Shown here: piece after piece, positions 35,408 through 43,600 of the stretch
How the letters are laid out: each line of letters begins with the position of its first letter
Numbering within the stretch: the first letter of the stretch is position 1
Assembly (NCBI GenBank): GCA_022548915.1
Contig: JAKZES010000015.1
Location: 38,230 to 102,229 of the forward strand
DNA from: Verrucomicrobiaceae bacterium E54
Lineage (GTDB): Bacteria > Verrucomicrobiota > Verrucomicrobiia > Verrucomicrobiales > Akkermansiaceae
DNA length: 64,000 bases
Reading direction: 5' to 3'
The notes under the pieces: model-generated
The model's database searches: none
What the model saw: only the letters and a program-made list of their open reading frames with translations
What the model was told of the DNA's origin: nothing
Position numbers and translations under genes: made by a program

Positions 35408-36900
35408 CAGAGGAATCCGCTCTCGTGCAGGGTCTCCGCCAGATACTGCTGGCGCGCCAGCAGGTCTTCGTAAAAGGCATGTCGCGCGGCGTCCGGCGTC
35501 CGCCGGGTCGCCTCGTTGGCCGCCACCACGTAGCCCGCGATCTCATCGAACCCGAGGTCCTCGCCGCGCTCTTCGAAGTAGGCCACCGCCGCCTGCATCG
35601 CCGCCCCGGCAAGCGCTCCCCCGCCGCCCGTCACGGTCACCACGGGCGCCCCGAAGACATCGGCCAGCAACTGCCCGGCAGTGGGACCGATGTCGCGCGT
35701 CAGCCTCACTTCCGCCGGCTCGAAGCCGATGTCGTTGAGCCGGCTCATGGCGTAGCCGAAGCCAAGCGCGACGCCCTCGGCCGCCGCGCGGGCGAGATTG
35801 GCGGGCGTGTAGTTGTCGAGCGTGATTCCATGCAGCACCCCCTTCGCCTCGGGGAGGCGCGGCACCGATTCGCCCCGCAAGTACGGCAGGAACAGTAGCC
35901 CATCCGCGCCGGGCGAGGCCTCCGCCATCATCCGGTCGAACTCCGGCATGCCCCACCCGTAGTGGCGCCGCACCAGTTCGGTCGCGGCGACCACGTTGCG
36001 CATCGCCATCCGGGTGAAACCGTGGCCGCCGATCCCGCGGCCGACCGTCGCCTCGCCCCGGTAATCGACCCTCACCTCCTCGGACAACCCGACCAGGGCG
36101 CCATCGGGAGACACATCGGCCAGCAGGTTTCCGGGAATCGCGGCACCGGATGCGAAGAGCGCGGCGGCTCCGGCCTCGCTGCCGCTGGCGACCAGCACCC
36201 CGGACGGCAGGCCCCAGTTGCGTGCCAGCGACGGGCGCAGCAGCCCGCGCGCGGGCCGGGGTGGAAGAATGGCCGGCAGGCGTCCCGACAGTCCCTCGTC
36301 GATGAAATCCACCAGCGGCGCACACCATTGCCCGGCGGCCACATCCATCAGACCGCCCGCTGCCGCCGAGGAAACCGAGATCCCGGCCTCGCCGGTGAGC
36401 CAGTAGCCGATGAAGTCCGCGGTGGTGAAAATCCGTTCGGCGCGTTGGAAATGCTTCGCCTCGTGCTGCCTGAGCCACAGCAACTGGGCGGCGGTGGACC
36501 CCGCACCCGGAGCATTGCCGGTCATTTCGATCAGCCCCGGCCCGCCGCCGAAGGTCCGGCCGAGTTCCTCGACTTCCGGCCGGGCCGAGCGGTCGCATCC
36601 CAGCTTCGCCGGACGCACGATCCGGTCGTCGCCGTCGAGCACCACCAGCCCCCCGGCCGGTGCCGTCACCGCCATCGCCGTCACCGCCGACCGGGCATCG
36701 CCGAGCTTTTCCAGCACGGCGCGGAGGGCCTCGTCCAGGGCACTGATCCATTTCGCGGGATCCTGCTCCGCATAGCCCTCCGGAAGCCCCTCGATCCACT
36801 CGATCGGGCGCGAACTCTGAGCGACCATCCGGGCGCCTTCCAGATCGAGCGCCCCGACCTGCACCGAGTGATGACCGATTTCGATTCCGAGGAAGTGCAT
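35407..36900 (-). CDS. FGGY-family carbohydrate kinase homologue with altered active site
   Basis: The 497-residue protein has the FGGY architecture (two actin-like domains; EGYAEQDPAKW, TADFIGYWLTGEAGISVSSAA, FLPYLRGESVPR, LARAAAEGVALGFGYAM, VTVTGGGGALAGAAMQAAV). Two residues usually required differ. The N-terminal phosphate loop reads GIEIGHHSVQVG instead of the usual GIDxGTxS, and the position of the catalytic base lies in ASGSEAGAAAL (Glu242 where the xylB gene in this window has Asp272). The SLGTS-type ATP loop is DVSPDGALVGLSE. It may be a weak, retuned or dead kinase. It heads an overlapping run with the acyltransferase and folD, divergent from nifU. Confidence 0.75.
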   Translation of the reverse strand: MHFLGIEIGHHSVQVGALDLEGARMVAQSSRPIEWIEGLPEGYAEQDPAKWISALDEALRAVLEKLGDARSAVTAMAVTAPAGGLVVLDGDDRIVRPAKLGCDRSARPEVEELGRTFGGGPGLIEMTGNAPGAGSTAAQLLWLRQHEAKHFQRAERIFTTADFIGYWLTGEAGISVSSAAAGGLMDVAAGQWCAPLVDFIDEGLSGRLPAILPPRPARGLLRPSLARNWGLPSGVLVASGSEAGAAALFASGAAIPGNLLADVSPDGALVGLSEEVRVDYRGEATVGRGIGGHGFTRMAMRNVVAATELVRRHYGWGMPEFDRMMAEASPGADGLLFLPYLRGESVPRLPEAKGVLHGITLDNYTPANLARAAAEGVALGFGYAMSRLNDIGFEPAEVRLTRDIGPTAGQLLADVFGAPVVTVTGGGGALAGAAMQAAVAYFEERGEDLGFDEIAGYVVAANEATRRTPDAARHAFYEDLLARQQYLAETLHESGFL

Positions 36901-36986
36901 GGGATTGCGCTCGTCATCACACTTCCCGCCGCCGCCCGTGGCAAGCCCGGGCTTGATCCGCGCGCCGCCCCGTCCATCTTCAGCCC

Positions 36987-37442
36987 ATGAGCGATTTCGA
37001 AGACAAGGTGCGCGACGCCCTCAGCGACCCCCGGAACCAGGGTGAAATGTCCGACGCCGACTCGATCGGGACGGTCGGCTCGCCCGACTGCGGCGACATG
37101 CTGCGGATGTGGCTCAAATTCACCGAAAAGGACGGCCGGAAGGTCATCGACCGGGCTTCCTTCCAGAGTTTCGGCTGCCAGACCGCGATTGCGGTCGCCT
37201 CGATGGCCACCGAAATGCTCAAGGGCAAGACCCCGGAGGAGGCCGCCAACATGTCCGCCGACGAACTCACCGGCGAGCTCGGCCCCCTGCCTCCGATGAA
37301 GATCCACTGCGGCCAGTTGGTCGAAGGCGCCCTGCGCAACGCCCTCGGCGGCGAAACGGCCCCATCCGAACCCCAGGCCCCCACCCTTTCCGGCGACCTC
37401 CGCAAGCCCCAGGGCAAGGTCCGCATCGTGCCGCTGGACTGA
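36987..37442 (+). CDS. NifU/IscU-like iron-sulfur cluster scaffold
   Basis: The 151-residue protein has the three conserved cysteines of NifU N-terminal domains: SPDCGDML, FGCQTAIAVASM and KIHCGQLVEGAL. A conserved Asp is near the first one. It should assemble Fe-S clusters supplied by a cysteine desulfurase. A C-terminal extension of about 30 residues (APSEPQAPTLSGDLRKPQG) is not part of the domain. No desulfurase gene is adjacent. Repeat DNA begins at its stop codon. Confidence 0.85.
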   Translation: MSDFEDKVRDALSDPRNQGEMSDADSIGTVGSPDCGDMLRMWLKFTEKDGRKVIDRASFQSFGCQTAIAVASMATEMLKGKTPEEAANMSADELTGELGPLPPMKIHCGQLVEGALRNALGGETAPSEPQAPTLSGDLRKPQGKVRIVPLD

Positions 37443-37545
37443 AGTTCCAAGTAGAAAGTTCCAAGTGCCAAGACTTCAGGTGAGGGACTGGTCGGCTCCA
37501 ACATTTGGAACTTGGACCTTCGAACTTGGAACTTGGCTCTTGGCA
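37443..37545. repeat. GTTCCAAGT / ACTTGGAAC inverted-word repeat, locus 2
   Basis: Immediately after the nifU-like stop, two copies of AAGTTCCAAGT-type words are followed, about 45 bases on, by opposed TTGGAACTTGGAC and CGAACTTGGAACTTGG. The layout matches locus 1 at 4525, including the word order and the length of the central segment. Confidence 0.7.
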
Positions 37546-37575
37546 CCTCCGCCCGCCCGCCGGAAGCTTGGCGCG

Positions 37576-37839
37576 ATGGAATCCCACGAGTGGCGAGACA
37601 GCACGGATGAGGGACTGCGCTTCTGGCGGGCCAACCGCCACGCCGGCCGGTGGTCGTTCCAAACCACCCTCAAGACCGACCCGACCTGGCAGGCCGTCGA
37701 TCCGGTACCACGCGAACTCTGGAGCGCCCTGCGCGAAGTGCTGTGGCGCAAGTACCAGCGCAAGCGGGTGCCGTGGAAGCACATCGAAAAAATCGACAAG
37801 CTGCTGGAAAACGACGACTCCGAATTCCCCGAGCCATGA
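37576..37839 (+). CDS. Small conserved-looking protein of unknown function, 87 residues
   Basis: This short gene is rich in Trp and Arg (SHEWRDSTDEGLRFWRANRH, RELWSALREVLWRKYQRKRV). The composition suggests a helical, soluble and perhaps nucleic-acid-binding protein, but no family is recognised. The TGA overlaps the M42 peptidase ATG as ATGA, so it is almost certainly translated and coupled. Repeat DNA lies directly upstream, so its promoter is unclear. Confidence 0.7.
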   Translation: MESHEWRDSTDEGLRFWRANRHAGRWSFQTTLKTDPTWQAVDPVPRELWSALREVLWRKYQRKRVPWKHIEKIDKLLENDDSEFPEP

Positions 37840-38912
37840 CCAAGAACCAACGCGAATTTCTCTTCAAACTCCTCGAAACCCCCAGCCCCACCGGCAACGA
37901 GATGCCGGGGCAGCGGGTCTGGGCCGACTACCTCGGATCCTGCGCCGACGCGGTCGACTGCGATGCCTACGGCTCGACCTGGGCGACGCTCAAGGGCCGC
38001 TCGGATCACACGGTCATGCTGGCCGCCCATGCCGACGAGATCGGCTGGATGATCCGCCACATCCAGGACGACGGATTTCTCCGCATCGACCGCGTCGGCG
38101 GCTCGGACCACGCCACCGGCCGCGGCCGGCGCCTGCGCATCCTCGGCGACAAGGGCGAGGTCCCCGGCATCATCGGCAACACCGCCATCCACCTGCGGCG
38201 CGATTCGCTGAGCGATGAAAAAACGCCGAAGGTCCACGAGCTGTGGGTCGATGTCGGAGCGTCGAGCGCCGAGGAGGTCGAAGAGATGGGCCTGCGCGTC
38301 GGCCACTACGCGGTCTATTCCGATGGGCCCACCGAACTCGCCCACAAGCGGCTCGTTTCCCGGGCATTGGACAACCGCATCGGCTCCTACATCATCGCCC
38401 AGGTCATGCGGCGACTCGCCAAGGGCAAGAAGAAGGCGGCCTCGTCGCTGCTGTGCCTCAACGCGGTGCAGGAGGAAATCGGCGGCCATGGTGCGATCAT
38501 GGCGACCTACCGGCTGCGGCCGGATGCCTGCGTCTGCCTCGACGTCACCCACGCCACCGACACCCCCGACATCGATGCCGCCCAGCATGGCAAGGTGAGT
38601 TTGGGAGGGGGTCCGACCGTGACCCACGGGACCGCCAATCATCCGCTGATCGTCGAGCGCCTGATCGACATCGCCGCGAAGGAATCGATCCCCCTCCAGC
38701 ACGAGGCCAGCAGCCGCGTGACCGGCACCGATACCGACAAGATCTTCCACCAGGCCGGTGGCGTGCCGAGTGCACTCGTCTCGCTTCCCCTGCGCTGCAT
38801 GCACTCGGTGGTGGAAACCGCGCATCTCGACGACATCGAGAACACCATTCGCCTGCTGACCGCATTCGTGCGATCGGTGCGGGAGGACGAACCCTTCCAT
38901 CAGAAACTTTGA
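37836..38912 (+). CDS. M42-family metallo-aminopeptidase
   Basis: The 358-residue protein resembles glutamyl aminopeptidase/cellulase M42 enzymes, with two metal ions bound by AAHADEIGW (His), SRALDNRIG (Asp), VQEEIGGHGA (Glu pair), VCLDVTHATD (Asp) and CMHSVVET (His), all in normal order. These enzymes remove N-terminal residues from peptides in large tetrahedral complexes. The ATG overlaps the upstream small gene and its stop overlaps the next gene as TTGA, so three genes are coupled. Confidence 0.9.
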   Translation: MTKNQREFLFKLLETPSPTGNEMPGQRVWADYLGSCADAVDCDAYGSTWATLKGRSDHTVMLAAHADEIGWMIRHIQDDGFLRIDRVGGSDHATGRGRRLRILGDKGEVPGIIGNTAIHLRRDSLSDEKTPKVHELWVDVGASSAEEVEEMGLRVGHYAVYSDGPTELAHKRLVSRALDNRIGSYIIAQVMRRLAKGKKKAASSLLCLNAVQEEIGGHGAIMATYRLRPDACVCLDVTHATDTPDIDAAQHGKVSLGGGPTVTHGTANHPLIVERLIDIAAKESIPLQHEASSRVTGTDTDKIFHQAGGVPSALVSLPLRCMHSVVETAHLDDIENTIRLLTAFVRSVREDEPFHQKL

Positions 38913-40825
38913 TCCGGGTTTCCATCACCTTCGCCGGCCTGCTGGTCTCCTCCGCGATGGCTTCATCCGGAGCCGGGGACGCGGCGCTCGCCTTCCTCGA
39001 ACGGCTGCCATCCGCCGATTTCGATCTGCGCACCCGGACGGCGATTTCTCCCGACGTGACGGAAACCAAGCTCGAGAGCATCGAGCAGCGCCTCGACCGC
39101 CTCGGCACCCGGTTGGAACACGGCCGGCTCGACGTCGCCGCGGAGAAGATCGACGGCAAACTGGCGGCCGTCCTGATTTCCCAATCCACCGATTTCGATC
39201 CCGCCACCGCCCAGGTCCACGCCGTCGGTCTGATCCGGCGGGACGGGGCGTGGCTCCCGGCTCCCGTGCCGGCTTCGTTCGAGAATACCGGCATCCGCTA
39301 CCATCCGGAACTCGGCCCGGCGGCGACCCGGCTCGAAGCGTGGATGCTCGAGGAACGCCCCCAACAACTCCAATCCCTGCGCGAAGGCCTCGAAGGCACC
39401 CTGCTCGACAAGGTCCGCGCCGCACTGCCCGCAAAGACCCTGGCCGAAGCCGGGCCCGCCGAATTGGCGGAACTCTTCCTCGATGCCTGCCGCAAGCGCG
39501 ACCTGCCCGCCACCGCCGCCCTGATCGGCGGCCTCGAAGAGCCCCGGCCCGCCGGATGGCGGGACTCGGTGTCGCTGATCGCCGCCGGCCTGAGGAGTTC
39601 CGGAACGGCGGGAAGCGTCTGGCTCGAACTACTCGACCCGAGAATTCTCCGGGCCACCGTCAACACCGACTTCGAGGAGGACCGGGCGCTGGTCAGCATC
39701 GGCTTCTTCGATCCGACCGAATCCCGCTCCAGCGTCGAGAAGATCCGGATCCGCAACCTCGGATTCCGGCGCTCCGACTCGGGCCGCTGGGTGCTGCGCG
39801 TGCCGTCATGGCTCGGGGGCGATGCCCCGGACGCCGGGCCGAATCTTCCGGTCGCGGCGCTGCAGCGTTCCTTCCCCCTGGCGATGAAAAAAAACGCTGG
39901 CGACCGGGCGATCGAGGACCCCGTCGCCCTGGGCGAGGCGCTGATGCTCGGGCTCGCCTCGGCGGAGCTCGAACCGCTCCTGAGCCTCGTCCATGCCGAG
40001 ACCGAAACCGCCGCCGCCCATGCCCTGATGTCCTACAGCCGGCTGTGGCGCGGGCACCGGGACACGGCGCACCTGCGCCTCACCCTCGACGTCCGGACCG
40101 AAGGCGACCGCGGCTGCGCCGTTCACTGCGAGCTGAATCCCTTCGACCCGAGGATCAACCGGAACGACATCTCACCCATCCTCATGGTGCGTGGGAAAGA
40201 CGGCTGGCAGCTCGATCCCGAGGCCCATCCGGAGGTGTCGGACATCCCCGCGTCCCTGAGGCCGTGGTATGAGGAATGCAAGGAGCGGGACCTCGACGAG
40301 TGGCTCGCCGGGCTGGGCCTGGAGGACCGGCTCGGGGGACTGCCGGCCAGCGGGACTCCCGAACCAGACGCCGCGCGCCGGGCCGCCAACGCCTGGATCG
40401 ACGCCCTCAACTCGAAGGATCCGCGCCAGGTCATCGCCCGCACCACCATGTTCGACGACGACCGCTCGGTGCGACGGCTGTTCGCCTTCATCGGCCAGGA
40501 ACTTCCCGCGCACAACACCCTCGAACTGGTGGGCATGCACGAGAACGGCCGCTGGGCCGCCGCCAGCATCCGCCACTCGCCACCACCCGGTTCCGACGAG
40601 GATCCGATCCACCTGCTGCACCCGATCGTCGGCACCCGGAGCGGCCCGAAGATCCTCGCCGAGGCGGTGCTTTACATCGCCGACACCCGCGCCCGGACCT
40701 TCCTCAACAACGAGGTCTGGAAGCGCCTCGGCGAACGCCTGCCGCAGGAGGCCGTGGATGAACTCGAAGCCATCCTCGAGGCCCACGGGAAGCTCTGCCA
40801 ACCCGCCGCCGAGGCCGACGAATAA
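38909..40825 (+). CDS. Exported protein of unknown function, 638 residues
   Basis: The start appears to be TTG at 38909, overlapping the M42 stop (TTGA). It yields a signal peptide (IRVSITFAGLLVSSAMAS). The mature part is soluble, mixed alpha/beta, acidic and without recognised catalytic motifs. It seems to have two similar halves, since WLPAPVP/WVLRVPSW-like and MLEERPQQLQ/MLGLASAELE-like stretches recur, but this is uncertain. A MoxR ATPase begins four bases later. MoxR proteins act on periplasmic or membrane partners, so this could be part of that system. Confidence 0.7.
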   Translation: MIRVSITFAGLLVSSAMASSGAGDAALAFLERLPSADFDLRTRTAISPDVTETKLESIEQRLDRLGTRLEHGRLDVAAEKIDGKLAAVLISQSTDFDPATAQVHAVGLIRRDGAWLPAPVPASFENTGIRYHPELGPAATRLEAWMLEERPQQLQSLREGLEGTLLDKVRAALPAKTLAEAGPAELAELFLDACRKRDLPATAALIGGLEEPRPAGWRDSVSLIAAGLRSSGTAGSVWLELLDPRILRATVNTDFEEDRALVSIGFFDPTESRSSVEKIRIRNLGFRRSDSGRWVLRVPSWLGGDAPDAGPNLPVAALQRSFPLAMKKNAGDRAIEDPVALGEALMLGLASAELEPLLSLVHAETETAAAHALMSYSRLWRGHRDTAHLRLTLDVRTEGDRGCAVHCELNPFDPRINRNDISPILMVRGKDGWQLDPEAHPEVSDIPASLRPWYEECKERDLDEWLAGLGLEDRLGGLPASGTPEPDAARRAANAWIDALNSKDPRQVIARTTMFDDDRSVRRLFAFIGQELPAHNTLELVGMHENGRWAAASIRHSPPPGSDEDPIHLLHPIVGTRSGPKILAEAVLYIADTRARTFLNNEVWKRLGERLPQEAVDELEAILEAHGKLCQPAAEADE

Positions 40826-40829
40826 TTCC

Positions 40830-41765
40830 ATGTCCGACCCCCGCCAGACCGCCCTCCGTCTTGAGGCCTCCGTTCACCAGGTCGTCCTCGGCCAGGACGA
40901 GGCCGTGCGCCGCATCCTCGCCTGCTTCGCCGCCGGCGGCCACGCCCTGGTGGAGGACGTCCCGGGCACCGGCAAAACCACCCTGGCGAAAAGCATTGCC
41001 CGCTCGATCGAAGGTGCCGCCTTCAAGCGCGTCCAGTTCACCCCGGACCTGCTGCCGACCGACATCCTCGGCGTCTCGGTGCTCGATCCCCGGACCCAGG
41101 AGTTCCGCTTCCGGCCCGGACCGGTCTTCACCGACATCCTGCTCGCCGACGAGATCAACCGCGCCTCGCCCCGCACCCAGTCCGCGCTGCTCGAAGCCAT
41201 GGCCGAGCGCCAGGCCACCATCGATGGCGAGCGCCACGACCTCGACGGCCTGTTCTTCGTCATCGCCACCCAGAATCCGGTCGAGTTCCGCGGCACCTAC
41301 CCGCTGCCCGAGGCGCAGATGGACCGCTTCATGCTCCGCTCGCGCCTCGGCTACGTGACCGTCGAGCAGGAATGCGCGATCCTCTCCGACCAGGCCGAGC
41401 GCCACCCCGTCGATGCCATCGAACCCTGCGTCAACCGCGAGGACATGCTGGAGATGGTCGAAGGCGTCCGCCAGGTCGGCCTGAGCGACGAACTCCGGCG
41501 CTACATCGTCGAGATCGTCGGTGCCACCCGCCACCGTGAGGACGTCCAGCTCGCCGCCAGCCCGCGCGCCTCGCTGGCGCTGATGCGGGTGGCCCAGGCC
41601 GTCTCGCTGTTCGAAGACCGCGACTTCGTCATTCCCGAGACCATTCAGGACATCGCCGCCGACGTCATCGCCCACCGTCTGGTCGTCGAGCCCGAAGCCC
41701 GCCTCGCCGGCACCGAGGCCCGCAACATCGTCGCCGAGATCCTCGAGGAGATCCCGGCACCGTAG
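40830..41765 (+). CDS. MoxR-family AAA+ ATPase
   Basis: The 311-residue ATPase shows Walker A EDVPGTGKTT, Walker B ILLADEINRASPRTQ, sensor 1 VIATQNPVEFRGTYPLPEAQ and sensor 2 in ASPRASLALM. MoxR proteins act as chaperones for metal insertion or complex assembly, usually beside DUF58 and von Willebrand-A-domain genes. None of these are here; instead it lies between an exported protein (four-base gap) and a PfkB-type kinase. Its partner is thus not obvious. Confidence 0.9.
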   Translation: MSDPRQTALRLEASVHQVVLGQDEAVRRILACFAAGGHALVEDVPGTGKTTLAKSIARSIEGAAFKRVQFTPDLLPTDILGVSVLDPRTQEFRFRPGPVFTDILLADEINRASPRTQSALLEAMAERQATIDGERHDLDGLFFVIATQNPVEFRGTYPLPEAQMDRFMLRSRLGYVTVEQECAILSDQAERHPVDAIEPCVNREDMLEMVEGVRQVGLSDELRRYIVEIVGATRHREDVQLAASPRASLALMRVAQAVSLFEDRDFVIPETIQDIAADVIAHRLVVEPEARLAGTEARNIVAEILEEIPAP

Positions 41766-41830
41766 GCAGAGGCGCGGCTTTGGCGTATTCGCGCTGGAAG
41801 TCCGGGGAGGGATGTGAAAGGACCAGCGCG

Positions 41831-42805
41831 ATGACGAAGAACAACGATGCAGCAGCGGTGATTGTGGGTGGAACGGTGGCGATCGACCACGTGAAGACCC
41901 CGGACTCGGAAGCAGCCGACCTGCTGGGCGGCTCGGCCTCATACGCGGCCCTGGCGGCCACCTTCTACGCGCCGGACGTGCGGCTGGTGGGCATCGTCGG
42001 CCACGACTTCCCGAAGCCCCATCTGGAAATGCTGGAAAAGCGCGGCGTGGACCTGCGCGGGATCGAGCATTCCGACGGTGAATCCTTCACCTGGAGCGGC
42101 GAGTACCTCGAGAACCTCAACGAACGGGTGACCCACCGGGTCGGCCTGAACGTGCTGGAAAACTGGGAAGTGAAGGTGCCGGCGGAGGTGGCCGATGCCG
42201 AAATCGTCGTGCTGGCGAACATGTCGCCGGACAACCAGCTGCAGATGCTCGGCGAATGCGGTGTCGGGAGCACGGAGCGTGGAAGGTTCGTGATCGCCGA
42301 CACGATGGACCTGTGGATCGAGATCGCCAACGAGCGGCTCCACGAGGTGCTCAAGCAGCTCGACCTTTTCGTGATCAACGAGAGCGAGGCGCGGGACTTC
42401 ACCGGCACTTCCAACTTCATCGAGGCGGGCCGCATCCTGTTGGGGAAGGGCCCGAAGTTCGTGGTGATCAAGCTGGGCGAGTTCGGCGCGATGCTGTTCT
42501 CGGCCAATGGCGGCTCGGACACGGTCCCCTGCCCCGATTCCTTCTTCCGCTGCGCGGCCTTTCCGCTGCGCGGGATCGCCGACCCGACCGGTGCCGGCGA
42601 CAGCTTCCTGGGAGGCCTGGCGGGCTACCTCGCCTCGCATGCCGGCGGCGACTATTCCTTCGAGAACATCCGCCAGGCCGTGGCCCATGGCTCGGTGGTC
42701 GCTTCGTTCACCTGCGAGGCGTTTTCGACGCAGCAGCTGGAAGCGATCACCAAGAAGGACGTCGAGGCGCGGCTCGAGGCATTCCGCAAGATGACCGCGT
42801 GGTGA
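41831..42805 (+). CDS. PfkB-family carbohydrate kinase
   Basis: The 324-residue protein has the ribokinase-like fold with an N-terminal region containing GGSASYAALAATFYA, and the catalytic anion-hole motif IADPTGAGDSFLGGLAGYLA near the C-terminus (Asp base). VIKLGEFGAMLFS and VINESEARDFTG are further family segments. It may phosphorylate a sugar or nucleoside, but no specific substrate can be deduced. ATG 41831 was taken because the protein core starts there. It converges on thiE with a 16-base gap and no visible terminator. Confidence 0.88.
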   Translation: MTKNNDAAAVIVGGTVAIDHVKTPDSEAADLLGGSASYAALAATFYAPDVRLVGIVGHDFPKPHLEMLEKRGVDLRGIEHSDGESFTWSGEYLENLNERVTHRVGLNVLENWEVKVPAEVADAEIVVLANMSPDNQLQMLGECGVGSTERGRFVIADTMDLWIEIANERLHEVLKQLDLFVINESEARDFTGTSNFIEAGRILLGKGPKFVVIKLGEFGAMLFSANGGSDTVPCPDSFFRCAAFPLRGIADPTGAGDSFLGGLAGYLASHAGGDYSFENIRQAVAHGSVVASFTCEAFSTQQLEAITKKDVEARLEAFRKMTAW

Positions 42806-42821
42806 AGGAAGGGACCGACCT

Positions 42822-43460
42822 TCAATCTCCGCCCAGGAGTTCCCGTGCTTGCGCGGTCGCTGCGGTGATGTCGGGGGCGCTGAGGAGGTCGGAAACGATC
42901 ACGACCCGCCTCGCTCCGGCCGCGAGCACATCGGGCAGGTTGGCGCGACGAATGCCGCCGATGCAGAAGACCGGCAGGCGGCAGGCGAGGTCCTGCCGGA
43001 CCGCGGCGATGTCGTCGAGACCGATGCCCGGGCGGCCGAGTTTGGTCGGGGTGGGAAAAAGCGGACCGAAGCCGATGTAGTCGAAGCCTTCCGCGACGGC
43101 CGCGGCCGCTTGCCCGGGCGAATGGGTCGAGCGACCGACGATGGCATCGGCACCGACGACGGCGCGGGCTTCGGCCAGGGACCCATCGTCCTGGCCGAGG
43201 TGGACACCGTCGGCACCGATCCGACGGGCGATCTGCGGATGGTCGTTGATGATGAAGGGCACCCCGGCTTCCCGGCAGACCGGCAGGAGCCGGCGGGCCA
43301 TCGATTCGATATCCCCGGCCTCGTGTCCCTTGGCGCGGAGTTGGACGATGTCGGCGCCGCCACCGATCAAGGCACGGGCGACCTCCTCCAGGTCGGCAGC
43401 GGCCGTGTAGCCGAGATCGACGATGGCGTAGAGGCGGGCGTCGGAGAGGTCGCGGGACAT
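42822..43460 (-). CDS. thiE: Thiamine-phosphate synthase
   Basis: The 212-residue enzyme joins HMP-diphosphate and thiazole phosphate. Motifs along the barrel include DIVQLRAKGHEAGD, FIINDHPQIARRIGADGVHL, GQDDGSLAEARAVVG, IVGRSTHSPGQAAAA, YIGFGPLFPTPTK and VFCIGGIRRANLPDVLAAGA. The GxxFPTxTK and GGI phosphate loops are intact. The start is ATG 43460. I found no THI-box/TPP-riboswitch core upstream. No other thiamine gene is nearby. Confidence 0.92.
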   Translation of the reverse strand: MSRDLSDARLYAIVDLGYTAAADLEEVARALIGGGADIVQLRAKGHEAGDIESMARRLLPVCREAGVPFIINDHPQIARRIGADGVHLGQDDGSLAEARAVVGADAIVGRSTHSPGQAAAAVAEGFDYIGFGPLFPTPTKLGRPGIGLDDIAAVRQDLACRLPVFCIGGIRRANLPDVLAAGARRVVIVSDLLSAPDITAATAQARELLGGD

Positions 43461-43600
43461 GGGTGGGGATCGGAACACCGGTTTTTCCCGACATCGCGTC
43501 CGGGGCAACAGGTGCGCGACGAAGCAAACGCGAACAGGCGGCGCGAGGCAAGGCTCCACGCCCCCCCGGTGCCCGGGCTCGCGACGACCTCCCCGCCGTC

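Noticed and set aside
35962..36990. Plus-strand frame opposite the FGGY gene
   Set aside because: Antisense to a gene with clear family segments; no motif of its own.
42652..43551. Frames overlapping pfkB and thiE on the minus strand
   Set aside because: They are in the wrong frame relative to intact thiE motifs and have Arg/Pro/His-rich composition.
43461..43600. Possible TPP riboswitch upstream of thiE
   Set aside because: I looked for the conserved CTGAGA and ACCTG-type THI-box words and saw none.
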